Source of the DNA: Larix kaempferi
Lineage: Eukaryota > Streptophyta > Pinopsida > Pinales > Pinaceae
Length of the DNA stretch: 64,000 bases
Assembly (NCBI GenBank): GCA_027924585.1
Contig: BSBM01000423.1
Location: forward strand, 2,303,501-2,367,500
Direction of reading: 5' to 3'
A model generated the notes under the pieces. That model saw nothing but the letters and a program-made list of their open reading frames with translations, had not been told where the DNA came from and searched no databases. A program made the translations under genes and the position numbers. How positions within the stretch are numbered: the first letter of the stretch is position 1; the number at the start of each line of letters is the position of its first letter. This document shows, piece after piece, positions 24,397 to 36,412 of this stretch.

Positions 24397-25980
24397 ATAT
24401 ATTATACCCTATATATTTACACTACATGCAAGTTCCTCCATCTAAGACCTAAGGGAGTAGGAATAGGGTAGGAATCTATAAATGGTCCTATTCTACTTTA
24501 GAGATAACAACTATGGGGCATTGTGTTTTCCTGATGATGGAATCCATTCCTTTGTAGTCTAAAATGTTGGATTATTAAATTTTAGTATTTTACACAGGTT
24601 TTTCTCTATTTCAAAATCTATTGCTGGTGAGAATGAACTCTTTAAATTGAAATAGTAAATACGTTCTATTACATATCTCCTACTCAAACATTCATAATTT
24701 TCTTATAGAATTCTTAGTGGAAAACTTAAAATCTTTTTTTAATGCACTCTTGTTGCATATCTAAGATATAAAATGCAGAGTGCATGTTTATTTGCTGCTT
24801 GGAAATTGTTCTAATATGTGATGCACTCAATCAATTTCTTTTCAATGTGTTAATAACTTGCTGGAATTTTACATTGAATTGCACTGTACAGCTTATAGGA
24901 ATTTTATTGCATAACAGAAAATTGATAATGAAAGGGATGAGATTTTGTGATTTCTACACCTGAATGGAATAAATTGAAGCTGATGTTGATTTTTCTTTAA
25001 TAATTGTCATGAGATTTTGTTGCACACCAGAAAATTGATAATGAAAGGGATGCTATTTTGTGATTGCTACATCCCAATAGAGGAAATTGAAGTTGTTGTT
25101 GATTTTTCTTTTGTAATTGTAACAAGATTTTCATAAGATAAACTTGCTATACAAAAGTTTCCACATGCTATGTTTTTTTTCTCAGAATAAAATTGTAATT
25201 ATATTATAAACCACATGCCATATAAAAAAGTTCATAAAACTTTTTGGTGCTGGTCACATTTGACAAACATTTTCAACTTAGGTAATAGGTTAATCTGCTC
25301 ATGTTGCATGGTAGAGATTGCTCAAAAAAAAACATATACACTTCTCTGAATGATGCACAATGGGAGGAGAAATTAGTTGATTCCATTTGGCCTTCTAAAA
25401 ATTGGTTACAAAACTTTCCACAAAGTTAATTTTGATATTATAAATGTGCCAAGTTATTAGGGAATGCAGAGGAGACAGACACCAGGTTTAGACATTTTTT
25501 ATGCAATGTGGCTGGAAACACCTTATATACAAATAGACACTAAGCTTGTGATACAATGTGGCTGGAAACACCAGGTAGCAATAAGCTTTATTACAAGTTT
25601 TGAGATGCAAATTGGTGTTGAGGAGTTTATTTGAGGTGCCTAGTAGTCAAACTAGAGGGATAAAGCTATTGGCATCCATAGAGGGAAGTAAATCCCCACG
25701 ACTTAATTATTTTTCCTTACTATTATCATGCATTCAAATGTGTACAACAACTGGTGATTTTTGGTGATTAGACCATGTTTTCCAAGCATTTAATCTCAAT
25801 GGTTTGTTGGGAAAATACTAATGTTTTCCCTCACACACATTGAATGAAAAAAGATGGATCAATCTTTTGTGTTGAGGCATTTGTGACCCGTGGATAGATC
25901 TATATGGCTATAAATAGGGTTTTAATATACCCTTGTTAATAGACTAATGTTCATTCATATTAATAGGTACTATGTGGCCT
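24397..25980. other. AT-rich spacer with one tandem repeat
   Basis: Contains two copies of an approximately 112-bp unit at about 24905-25135, each with AGAAAATTGATAATGAAAGGGATG and GATTTTTCTTT. No coding frame is supported. Confidence 0.6.
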
Positions 25981-27250
25981 TGAACAAGCCCAAGAAGAGT
26001 GATCCGAAAACAAGATCTTTGCTACTCTATGACGTTAACATGAATTGCATAAAGAGCATGAATGAAGCTCACAAATCCATAAGAAGAGAACCAAACAGCA
26101 TAGACAATACACACATAAAGACAACAAGTTGATAACGGAGTTCGTCCAGGATGGACTACGTCTCCGGGCCTGCTTCTCAATAGGAGGGCCGATCTATAAT
26201 CTCAGCATAAAGGCAAAATACATGGCAATGATACAATGATACCTTGGCGACAATGGCCAGGAAGAGAACCGCTGCCCAAAACACAACAAGACTGCTTCCA
26301 GCAACTCCGAAGCCTGAAGACGGTGTAAAACGAGTATAAACACTCGTACCTTCCTCCTGTAGAGCTACACAATCTCCCTTCTATCCTTTAGCTACAAAGT
26401 CTCTACTCCAAAGCATGAGTGGGAAATGGAAAATGAATGGGTTTATATAGGTTGGCTTTCCCTTCTTCACATGACTCTCATGGATTCCTTTGGTTGCAAC
26501 TAATTTGCCTATCTTGGCCTTGGTTACAACTTCCCTAAGTTGGTTTTCATGTGGTTGGGCTTTTAAGAACATAAACCAAAATATGGTTCATGCCCACATG
26601 TCCATGGGTTTTCACATTTAGTTACTTCCCCATAATGACATTTACAAAATCCAACAATAATCCATTACATACCAAAATCCTTCTTTTAAATAGCATGTTG
26701 GTTTTTTCAACCATAAACCAACTTGTTACAACTTCTTTACAAATATGGCATGTTTGTTTTTTGGTTACAACCATGCATTAACTTCATAACAACTCAAGGA
26801 ATAAAATAAATGAGTAATATGTGAGTAATTTTTCCACTCACTTCAAATATTAATCATTTTACAATTTCTCATGAATAAATGCATGAATGTCCTAAAACTC
26901 ATTTCAAGCACAAATGCATGCATGCTAGTCATCATGCCACTTCATCATGCCATGTCACCATGCCACATCAGCATGCCATGTCATCATGCCACATCAGCAT
27001 GCCATGTCATCATGCCACATCATCATGCCATGTCAGCATGACACATCATCATGCCATGTCATCATGCCACATCAGCATGCCATGTCATCATGCCACATCA
27101 GCATGCCATGTCATCATGCCACATCAGCCTTGTGATTGGTTCGTACACCTGCCATGTCACATTGTCCATATTGTATGGATGCCACGTGTCACCCTGTCCG
27201 TGGTGCCACGTGGCACCTCTTTTTGCCAATTTTGCCTGTTGACCTTGTAG
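25980..27250 (-). repeat. LTR-like fragment (inferred)
   Basis: A less AT-rich segment with CAATGATACAATGATACC near 26230 and, on the minus strand, a TATATAAACCC promoter-like box (26450-26440). Its composition and motif order resemble the copia LTR in this window, but no partner LTR or target duplication was found. The 13-bp minisatellite at 26931-27126 lies inside it. Confidence 0.35.
26931..27126. repeat. 13-bp minisatellite in a 26-bp higher-order array
   Basis: CATGCCACATCAG and CATGCCATGTCAT alternate, with occasional variants, for about fifteen 13-mers. The CATG core makes the array rich in short palindromes. The open frames here (His, Ala, Met, Cys repeats) are by-products. Confidence 0.9.
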
Positions 27251-27850
27251 AACAGAACGCGATAACTTTCTCATACGGAGTCCGTTTGAGGTGAAACGAA
27301 CGCCGTTGGAATCATCTCGAAGAGCCCTTCGATCTGGTGTTGGTTTTGCTGAGATTGGAGGACTTCAAAATTTTTTCCTTCTTGGATCCTCCTGGATCAA
27401 AGAGGGTTAACCCTATGTATAAACATTATCACAATAGAGTTTTCCTATCAATCTTTGAGCAACTGGTTGCGATGGGATGTAGGAAGATATTTTTCCTTAA
27501 ATTTGTTTGAAGTTGAATATCACACTTTCCAAAAAGTTAATTTTGATATTGTAAATGTGTTAATTTTGATGTTGTTTTGTATATATTTATAATATTATTA
27601 TTGTTTGTATTTCTACAAGGCAGTGACCAATCTGCGTGCAACTCTTGTTCTTTCTAGTTTCTACTCCCTTCTTTGAGCTTCCACGTGGATTTTTATTAAT
27701 TTTATCACCCTTCTCTAGCTTAATGAATAGGGTTTGAGGGTTTAGATGCATATGAATTGGTCAAAGGGTTTGAGACTTCAGAGTACTCTATAGATGGTAT
27801 TTTATGTGATTGCAATAACAACTCGTAGGTTGATCTTTTGGTTACTTAGG
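27251..27850. other. Spacer at the right edge of the island
   Basis: No gene seen. The boundary with copia coding DNA lies between about 27840 and 27870, where the minus-strand copia frame stops matching the family after DPRGVHLV. Confidence 0.5.
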
Positions 27851-27854
27851 AGAA

Positions 27855-28896
27855 TGGAAAAACATGGTGAACACCAGGTGAACACCTCTGGGATCCGTCA
27901 GGAACTGGCTCAATGTGTTCATTGCAAAGAAAATGTTTGGTCTCGTGTTCGTCAGGTAGATCAAGGACCCAATCATCTGACGATACATAGTGACATCAAC
28001 CGATTAGATGAAGCATCACACAGAATCTTCAGGTTTGATGCCATAGGTGTGGCCATGGCCTTGCAGTCCATCATCCCGAACCTCTTCAGGATCTCTACTG
28101 CATACTTCCCTTGCCTAAGGAAAATTCCATCTGTACTCTGCCACACCTCCATGCCTAGGAAATAGTGCATCATCCCCAAGTCCTTCATATCGAACTCGGC
28201 AGCAAGCTTCCTCTTGGTATCGGCAATCAATCCATCCTCACCTGTTACAAATAGGTCATCCACATACAAAAGTAGTATCATAGGATTGCCTTCCTCAACC
28301 TTGTAGTAAAGGTTGGAATCTACTTTACTCTTAGTAAAGCCCAAACTGGATAGAAAGTTGTCCATCCTACCATACCACGCCCTAGGAGCTTGCTTCAATC
28401 CATACAAGGATTTCTTCAACTTACATACATATGACTCCCTATCATGTGTCTCAAAACCAAGTGGCTGCTCCACATACACTTCCTCCTCGACTACACCATT
28501 CAAGAAAGCTGTCTTGACATCCATCTGGTGTATCTTCCATTTCATCACTGCAGCCAGAGCAAGTACTGATCTAATGGAAGTGTATCTGGCCACAGGAGCA
28601 AAAGTCTCTTCATAATCAATCCCTTCTTTCTAGGAGAAGCCACTAGCTACAAATCTTGCTTTGTACTTTTCTATGCTGCCATCCGCAGCATGCTTGATCT
28701 TGTAGATCCATTTTGAAGTTACAACAGACTTCCCTTCAGGTTTTGGAACCACATCCCAAACATTATTCTTCATGATCGATGGATCATGGCATTCTTCCCA
28801 GATGCTAAGAACTTCAATATATTCAATATCTTCAATAGATAACTTTGTTGTTGGAACAAATGTTGTAGTCCTTCTTTTGTAGGTGCTCATATACAA
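27855..28896 (-). pseudogene. Copia reverse-transcriptase region, broken
   Basis: The minus-strand frame shows the copia reverse-transcriptase series: NNVWDVVPKPEGKSVVTSKW, YKARFVASGFS, a TAG (28632-28630) in place of Gln, DYEETFAPVARYTS, WKIHQMDVKTAFLNG, SLYGLKQAPRAWYG, the catalytic box LLYVDDLFVTG, MKDLGMMHYFLGMEVWQ and KYAVEILKRFGM. After NRLM (about 27985) a 1-nt shift is needed to continue into YRQMIGSLIYLTNTRP. The match ends near 27860. Upstream gag, protease and integrase modules of the polyprotein are not recognisable in 28900-31306. The YVDD residues are intact, but the enzyme cannot be made from this copy. Confidence 0.93.
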
Positions 28897-31306
28897 TCTT
28901 TCCTACAAAACAAGTTTAAATTGCATGATTAGAAACTTCTCATATTTTTCAGAACAAATTCTTACACATAAAGAAATATGTCATACAGCCATGCAATTAT
29001 TTTAGCCAATGCTTCAATACAACATTTATCCATATCTCATAACTTTCTAGATGCCTTCCAATCTCTACCATAACATTGTTAATAGTTTTCACTACTCCCA
29101 ACATGTCAGCAAAGAGGTTTCATTCTAGATAAGTAGCAATGGAATGTTGTACAGTGCCATAGGCCACTTACCCATCACATGCATATTAGTAGTATACTGT
29201 TCATTAATGCATCATTCTAATATGCATAATACACACCCTGAGTCTAGCAACATAAGCATATACATCATTGAACAATATTATTTAAACAAACAAATATGCA
29301 AGAAATGACAATTCAAATACTTATCTTTGTTTGGTTTGTAGGGTGGACTCCCTCTCAATATTTGCTTCCTTGCATGAACAACTGGAGTGTGCTCCCTCTT
29401 GATCTTTGCTTCCTGGATTACCTGTCTTTGAACTTATATCCATCCTCGATCACTATGCATACTTACTAGTTTCATCATTGTGTTATCCTCGAGGTCACAT
29501 ACACAATCATACATTCATTAGTATAATCTCAATACTATAAGACATTGTGATTCTAAGTAATCCTAAACATGTATAGTCAAGATCATTTCATACACAGATA
29601 ATTTATCACAAGCACTAGTATTCAAGGTTTCAGGGAGTACTTCCTTATACTCATGCATATTCTTATTGACCATAGGACTCTTCTGGTTAGTCATATCATC
29701 AATCAAAGTAAGAAGCATAATATGCCTAAACCCATGATTACTAACTTCAATGAATAATGATTATCAATCATGCCATGTATATTTATATAAGAGATTCTAA
29801 CACAAGGTAGGATTCTAACTTGATATAGGAAAAACATACCTGGTTATCATACTTGCTCGTTATGTCTAGCAATGTCTTCTTGTTCTCTTCAATGACTTGT
29901 GGTAGTAACCTGCATATCTCATAGGTTAAGCATTGTAGAACCATACCTCGTAAGTAGAGCTTAAATGTGATCCATGCCAATGGATGAATATTTGTCTTCA
30001 TGTCACCATGGTCATATGTTCTTGAACTAGAACATGGTTTTCCTCTCTTGATGTACCTTTCATGTTAGCAGACAACATCAACCTCATACAACACCACAAT
30101 GCATTAGTACAATCATAAGTGTCAAAACCCTAATCAATGAATATCTTCTATCATGCATTCATATTTTATTAAGGTGATACGACAAGTCTAAAATTAATCA
30201 GGATTGTACTATTCTTAATGAAGACAAACATGAACTTAATCATGAACAGATTTTGAAACATACCTGGATAAGCCATACCTATCGAGATTGCTTGTAATCT
30301 TCTTATGTAAGGCCTTAGTCTCAACTCCCTCTGAAACAGGAACTCCTTCACTTATGTAGGTGACTAATCCATTCTCTTCTAAGATTAACCCAATCCACTT
30401 GATTTGCAGAAACTGGATCTGGAGCTAGATTAGGGTTTGTTAGAGAAACCCTAAAAATTCAAAATTTGAATTTCAAACTTTTGAAAGGATAGAAAGATGT
30501 GCCTTGATGAGCTGATCAACCTGGTATACTCAGAATTTGAAAACTGCAAAGCTTTACCCCTCAATATTGCCTTTTAGATTCCCGGATTCACTAGGGAGGA
30601 CCCTGAATTAGGGTTTGAGTTTCCCAGAGCTTTACCCAACCAAATAGTTTGATCCAAAACTCTAAACTTCTATTTTTCCAAGGCGCTTCCATCTATGGTC
30701 ACAGATTTCAAAAATTCCCATTTTTGCAAAAGCCCTAATTTTTCACTTTTCCTATCAAGGTCTCGAACTAGGGTCTGAAACTTCGACCTGTGGTATCCCG
30801 ACCTATCATCTTTCCAACCCCATAAGTCTGACCTCAATTGGATTCTCTGAGAGAGAGTTATGCCAAGTGTCGCAACGTGACCTGTTTATGGGATAAAATA
30901 GGAGAGTGAACTTGTACGGCGTGCCACGTGTCACTGGTTCAACTTCAGCCTCTGAAAACCTTACTTGAGAAAGTACAATCTGTGCCCTACCTATCACTTT
31001 TTATGAAATTTAATTTGGAGCTTCATATCCCAAGTTGTGACCTTTTATCCTAGGTCACCTGTTTATGACTCGGATCTGGAAGAGGCAAAAACCCTATATT
31101 GTACAGATCATAAATGACAAAGTACAATGAATTAGAGGTTTTCCTTTGGAAACAAGGTACATGGGGATCTTATATTCGACCTGTACAATTTTTAGATCCT
31201 GAAACATAGCCTAAATGAATTTATAACGAAAGTGCTACGATGACGGGTTTTTGCTATATCAAGCCCTAGCTTCACACGTGCAACAAGTGTCATAAATGCC
31301 ATACCA
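28897..31306 (-). other. Copia internal region with unexplained exon-like blocks
   Basis: This is where copia gag-integrase should lie, yet none is recognised. Minus-strand blocks with splice-like borders are seen instead: about 29924-29840 (LLPQVIEENKKTLLDITSKY, then GTATGT), about 29440-29330 (EAKIKREHTPVVHARKQILR) and about 30350-30262 (SEGVPVSEGVETKALHKKIT, then GTATGT). I do not recognise the proteins. They could be captured host exons or a heavily decayed gag. Confidence 0.4.
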
Positions 31307-31311
31307 TGCCT
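31307..31311. other. Left target-site duplication of the gypsy element (TGCCT)
   Basis: TGCCT precedes the left LTR and is repeated exactly after the right LTR at 35692-35696. Confidence 0.9.
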
Positions 31312-31745
31312 TGTTAGGAACCCATGTCTTTACTTTGTTAGTATATTGTTGTTGGATGCATATTCTTTGTAAGTCATCCCGTAGTATTTGTTGATCCATA
31401 GTTTATATTAGCCCATAGTATTGAACCATAGTATTGGACGCATATGCTTTGTAAGTCGTCCCATAGTATTATATGTCCCATGGTTTTGACTCATAGTATT
31501 GGCGCCTAGACTTAGCCCATGGTTTGTATTGACACATAGTATTGACCCATGGTATTGGTGCCTAGACTTAGTATATAAGTGTGTGTTGAGGCTTATGAAG
31601 GCACTGTGAAGTTAATTGTATTGAGCTTGCTCAAAGGAGGTTGCCCCCTCGAAGTGGCCTGTGATCAATATAAAAGTGATTCTGAGTTCTATTATTTCTG
31701 ATATCTCGTGTATTTGCATTAATTAATTATTGCAGGTTCATCACA
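31312..31745 (+). repeat. Gypsy 5' LTR
   Basis: 434 bp. It contains TATATAA at 31572-31578 as a likely promoter and internal repeats (GCATATGCTTTGTAAGTCGTCC-like twice, TGCCTAGACTTAG-like twice, many CATAGTATTG). Confidence 0.92.
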
Positions 31746-31747
31746 TT

Positions 31748-31759
31748 TGGTATCGGAGC
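31748..31759 (+). other. Gypsy primer-binding site
   Basis: TGGTATCGGAGC starts 2 nt after the LTR. It is close to the initiator-Met tRNA type of primer site (TGGTATCAGAGC). Confidence 0.8.
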
Positions 31760-32747
31760 ACTTTCTTGGGCTCGTTGGGTGGAATTTCTGCCAAAATGTT
31801 TTTTCGCATCTGTTGCAGCTTCGGATTTGGGAATAATCCCTATTCACTTAACTGTGGGAAGTACTTGGGCATAAGCCCTAAAACTCATTGTGAGGAGTAC
31901 TACAGGAACCCCAAAGTAGCTGGCCCATTGAGAGGACCTGCTAGCGAAAAGGGCAACGACCCCTACCTGATTGACTAGTTCCCACCCGTGAGGTAAACCA
32001 AGAGCTGTCGTTTGTGGCAAAGCGGTTATCAGTTTTACCTGAGCTATGGAGTGAGGGGTACTGCCCCAATATGCAAGCCATTAGACAGCATTGGTGGCCG
32101 ATTGAAACACCTGAACTGTTAGGAAGTTGTACATACCTGGGGTCCATATCTATTTTCAGTTGAACTGTTGCCGATCACTTCCGCTCTAGATCCAGCCATT
32201 TCAGATCTATTCTGAAAGTCGTTCCAGATCCAGTCGCCATTTCAGATCCATCCATTTTCGATCCCTTCCATGCCGTTGTAGATCCATCTATTGCGGATCC
32301 CTTCCGCGCTGCTATTGCCGATCCATTTCTGAACAAAAATAAAAAATCATGTTTTTCAGCCATATCTCCCTTGTTTCAACTCTGTTTTCCCTGAAACTTC
32401 ACTGACATCCCTGGAATCCCATTCTGCATATTTCATTCCTGAAGACACTATCCCAAATTCCACTTCCTAAGACCAGAAATCCCACATTTGTCTATTTTTA
32501 GGGTTCGTCATAACTTCTTCAATTTTCACCTGATTGCCTTCAAATTTTACCATAGAGTTCCCACTTCTGAAATCCCCATTTTTGCTTCCCTGTCCCTCAG
32601 AAAATGTCGAAAACCTAGTCAAACCCCAATTACCCTCTGAGTTTTTCCCAAATCCAAATTTCCCCTTACTAAATAAGCTTGTGTTTGTGTTTTTCTATCC
32701 ATTCCCCCCCCCCCCACACAAAAATAAAAATAAAAAAATTACTGGTT

Positions 32748-35228
32748 ATGGTTGTCACTCGCACAGGAGCAAACACCATGGAGGAAGCACTTGCAGCTAT
32801 CCAAACCAAACTCCAAGATCTGGATGAAAAATTTCTCAGCCTCCATCTTCAGCATTCAGCCATGAACAATAACCGACAGCCAGAATCTTTTGCAGCCACC
32901 GAGTTCTCTTCTTCCAGCAATTTTCATGGGTCGAAGCTTGATTTTCCTCACTTCAATGGTACTGATCCGACTGGATGGATATACCGAGCAGAACAATATT
33001 TCAGTCTGCATAATACTTTTGATGTCCAGAAAGTTCCACTTGCATCCTTTCATTTGGAACAGGAAGCCCTTCAATGGTACCATTGGTACATCAAAGCTCA
33101 TCCCGAGCGAAACTAGACAGATTTTTGCCAACTCCTTTTGCCACGATTTGGTCCTAGTGCTTTTGACGACTTCACAGGAGCACTCACTAAACTTCATTAA
33201 ACTAGCACAATGAGAGAGTATCAGACGGAATTTGAGAAACTAGCTAATCACACAGAAGGATTGTCTGATGAATTCTACAGGAGTTGTTTTATCAGTGGTC
33301 TCAAGGATGAAATCCGCTCAGAGGTCAAAATGTTTTGTCCCAACACAATGATGGAAGTCCTAGGGTTGGCTAAGCTAGCTGAGGAAAAGATCGTAGCTCA
33401 ACAACGCTCCAAACCCACCTTTGTTCCCTTCAGAAATATGGGTTCCCAACGACCTCCAATCATGCCTGCTCCTCAACCAACTCCTATCAAGCAATTGTCT
33501 GAAACAGAGATGTAGACACACCGAGAAAAAGGGATTTGTTATAATTGTGATGAGAAATTCACTCGGGGACATAGATGTGTTCAAAAAAATCTCTATCTCT
33601 TGGATGTGGATTCTCGGCCTACCTCAGAACTTGATGAAGAAGCTCCAGATACAGTAGATGATCAGGTCGACATTCAACACCCACCTGTTGACACCCCATC
33701 TCAGGTTGACCCACCCGAGATCTCTCTCCATGCTGTAACCAGCGTCACCACCCCACAAACAATGCGAGTCAGGGGATGCTTCAAGAAGCTCCCTCTTACC
33801 ATACTCATTGATTCTGGTAGCACTCATAACTTCATTGATCTTCAGATTTCCAAACAGGATGATTGTTTTGTCCATCCTTGCTCCAACTTTGAAGTCACGG
33901 TTTCCAATGGGGGCACCTTACCTTGCAGGGGAAGTGTCACAATGTGCGTATCTCTATGGAAGATTATAACCTACGCTTTCACATGTTTGCCTTGTCCTTA
34001 GGTGGATGTGATGTGGTTCATCTTATGGGATTTTGCTGAACTTTGGATGCAGTTTTCAGTCAATGGGGCACAACACAAATTTATGGGCTTACAACCAGGG
34101 TCTCTCTGCATCATCAGTTCACATCGCCTGGAAAAAATACTTAAGAAGAATTCACATGGTGTCATCTCTCAGCTCCATTCCATTCAGATGCACCCATCAA
34201 CATTCTCCACTACTTCCTTGGATAGATATGCAGGTGTCTTTGCTGAACCAATGAGCTTGTTACCTTCAAGAGACCTTTCCAGTAAGAATTTAGCCGCATC
34301 TACCTCTCAGCAGGAAATGATGACTATTTTGCATACAATACAGAACTGGCAGCCATCCCTATTGGGGAATTATTTATGCATCAAGACTGATCTCCAGAGT
34401 CTGGAAACTTTCCTGGAATAATGGGTCTACTCCCCAACACACCTGAAATGGGTTATCCAACCCATGGGTTATGACTATGCGACCACTTACCAGAAGGGTA
34501 AGGACAATATGGTGGAAGATGCTCCTCCTTGCACATTTGATGACCCAGTTTCTCTTACAGCTATTTCTCTGCTTGTTCCAAATTGGTTGCAATCTATTCA
34601 ACGGAGCTATCTCTTCTATGAACTCCATGCTTCTTCATCAGTAGGGCACTCTGGGTTCCTCAAAATGTATGACCAGGAACAATGTAACTTCTTTTGGCAT
34701 GGACTCAAAATTACAATTCAACGGATGGTGGTTGACTGTGATACTTTCCAAGTCAACAAGGGTGAAACAACCCTCCTTTCAGGACTGCTCAAACCCTTGT
34801 CCATCCCTCCACCGATTTGGACAACTATTTCTATGGATTTCCTAGAATCACTCCAGTGGTATAGTACCACATCTCAAAGAACACCATATGAAGTAGTCTC
34901 TGGACAAGCACCACCAGTTCTTCTTCCGTACACCTTCCGCAGCTCCCCAATTCAGGCAATTGACTCAATTCTTCGAAACCGTGATCAGCTTCTTCTCATT
35001 CTGCAGGACAATTTTCACATGGCAAGAATTCGACTAAAACAACAAGCCAATCAGCACCATTCTGAGCGCACTTTTGACATCACTGATATGGTTCTTCTTC
35101 GTCTACAGCCTTCCATGCAATCCTCCCTAAAACTCCAAAGGCACCAGTGGCTCGGAATGCAACCTGAGTATGCTACAGGGGACCCACTTCTTCAGATTCT
35201 GCATCAATTTTCACATCTAAAGCTTTGA
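32748..35228 (+). pseudogene. Gypsy gag-pol relic with reverse transcriptase and integrase core deleted
   Basis: One frame (ATG 32748 to TGA 35226) carries all recognisable parts. A gag domain has FPHFNGTDPTGWIYRAEQYF, a zinc knuckle has CYNCDEKFTRGHRC, and an aspartic protease has LTILIDSGSTHNFID. After a local shift near 33960-34010 comes FAELWMQF. The reverse transcriptase is missing at about 34275, where SLLPSRD is joined directly to an RNase H tail (TDLQSLETFLE). An integrase zinc region follows (HASSSVGHSG; the second Cys of CxxC is Phe), then STISMDFLESL-like sequence, with the catalytic core lost at about 34850 before TPYEVVSGQAPP. In-frame stops at 33114, 33198, 33513, 33999 and 34419 are transition-type changes from TGG, CAA or CAG (33999 falls in the shifted stretch). 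Both deletions keep the frame. Confidence 0.9.
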
Positions 35229-35244
35229 GGACAAAGCTTTTTCT

Positions 35245-35257
35245 AAGGGAGAGAGGA
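35245..35257 (+). other. Gypsy polypurine tract
   Basis: AAGGGAGAGAGGA directly precedes the right LTR. Confidence 0.85.
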
Positions 35258-35691
35258 TGTTAGGAACCCATGTCTTTACTTTGTTAGTATATTGTTGTTG
35301 GATGCATATGCTTTGTAAGTCGTCCCGTAGTATTTGTTGATCCATAGTTTATATTAGCCCATAGTATTGACCCATAGTATTGGATGCATATGCTTTGTAA
35401 GTCGTCCCATAGTATTATATGTCCCATGGTTTTGACTCATAGTATTGGCGCCTAGACTTAGCCCATGGTTTGTATTGACACAAAGTATTGACCCATGGTA
35501 TTGGTGCCTAGACTTAGTATATAAGTGTGTGTTGAGGCTTATGAAGGCATCGTGAAGTTAATTGTATTGAGCTTGCTCAAAGGAGGTTGCCCCCTTGAAG
35601 TGGCCCGTGATCAATATAAAAGTGATTCTGAGTTCTATTATTTCTAATATCTTGTGTATTTGCATTAATTAATTATTGCAGGTTCATCACA
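35258..35691 (+). repeat. Gypsy 3' LTR
   Basis: 434 bp, the same length as the left LTR. TATATAA is at 35518-35524 and the LTR ends TTCATCACA before the TGCCT duplication. Confidence 0.92.
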
Positions 35692-35696
35692 TGCCT
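35692..35696. other. Right target-site duplication of the gypsy element (TGCCT)
   Basis: Exact match to 31307-31311. Confidence 0.9.
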
Positions 35697-35708
35697 TCTT
35701 TCAGGCTA

Positions 35709-35720
35709 GCTCTAATACCA
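35709..35720 (-). other. Copia primer-binding site
   Basis: On the minus strand TGGTATTAGAGC directly follows the 5' LTR. It is one C-to-T change from the classic copia site TGGTATCAGAGC, complementary to initiator-Met tRNA. Confidence 0.88.
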
Positions 35721-36412
35721 TGTTAGGTTTTCAAAATTTCAATCTGATCTAGGATCTTAATTGAGAGAATAACATGTACATCATATCAAACATGAACACA
35801 ATAATGCAAGCACACAAGAGACATAGCGTTTCACTGGGGAAAACCAAGAAGGTGAAAAACCCCGCAACTCCTCAGAGATAGATAGAGCAATGATACAACC
35901 CAAGTACAAGAGATAGTCCTCCTAGCAGTAGCTTCTCCTCCTCCACTAGTGTGCCACTCTCCAATGAGTGTGTGAGAGAAGCATAGAATGTGTAAAATGA
36001 GAGAGACACACTCTCTATTTATACACTACATCACTTGACCTTTACTCAACTAGGTCGGCCCCAACTTAACCACATAGCATAATGCTGACTGGGCCGACCC
36101 CCAATCGAGTGGTCTAATAACCCTTTGACCCACATGACTCATACAGGGCCGACCCCAACAAGGTGGTCTAATAACCCTTTAACCCACATGACTTATACAG
36201 GGCCGACCCCAACAAGGTGGTCTAATAATCCATCAAGTATAAGTTACGACACTTACAATATACATGACGACACTTCCGTATAGAGGAATAATAACATCTC
36301 TATAGGAATACAAACACTTCCGTATAGAGGAATAATAACATCTCTATAGGAGTACAATACATAGATGAAATACATGGGTGAAATACATTCTGAAGTTACA
36401 TATACATCAACA
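35721..36412 (-). repeat. Copia 5' LTR
   Basis: 692 bp, TGTTAGG to ATCAACA on the plus strand, matching 6983-7676. It carries the same internal approximately 55-bp repeats and the minus-strand TATA box. Confidence 0.9.

Larger units (their letters stand above)
9215..27850. other. Composite island inside the copia element
   Basis: This 18.6-kb block separates two parts of one copia coding region. It holds a cluster of AGCCCA motifs at the left edge, a hAT transposase relic, three LINE fragments, three partial MON2 copies, an RNR1 fragment with introns and an LTR-like stretch. The edges are not precise: about 330 bp of copia sequence is absent, and no matching target duplication or terminal inverted repeat was found. 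Deletion during insertion, or several insertions followed by rearrangement, would both explain this. Confidence 0.65.
31312..35691 (+). mobile_element. Ty3-gypsy deletion derivative nested in the copia element
   Basis: Two 434-bp LTRs begin TGTTAGGAACCC and end TTCATCACA, flanked by TGCCT duplications. A primer-binding site follows the left LTR and a purine tract precedes the right one. By eye the LTRs differ at 11 of 434 positions (about 2.5%), younger than the copia host. The internal region is only 3.5 kb because the reverse transcriptase and the integrase core are deleted. The insertion point is 12 bp from the copia primer-binding site. The copy could move only with enzymes supplied in trans. 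Confidence 0.92.
6983..36412 (-). mobile_element. Ty1-copia retrotransposon, minus strand, with nested insertions
   Basis: Two LTRs (6983-7676 and 35721-36412) of about 690 bp flank the element, which sits between perfect GTCAT duplications. On the minus strand the primer-binding site abuts the right LTR (35720-35709) and the polypurine tract abuts the left one (7686-7677), so transcription runs right to left. The reverse-transcriptase part is at about 28896-27860 and the RNase H tail at 9214-8987. The 29.4-kb span is far above a normal copia length because it holds a gypsy element (31307-35696), a composite island (about 9215-27850) and possibly foreign exon-like DNA at 28900-31306. By eye the LTRs differ at roughly 4-5% of sites, more than the nested gypsy LTRs, as expected for the older host element. 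Confidence 0.9.

Noticed and set aside
26879-27250. His/Cys-rich open frames that look like a metal-binding protein
   Set aside because: They are translations of the 13-bp minisatellite in several frames, with no start context and no family.
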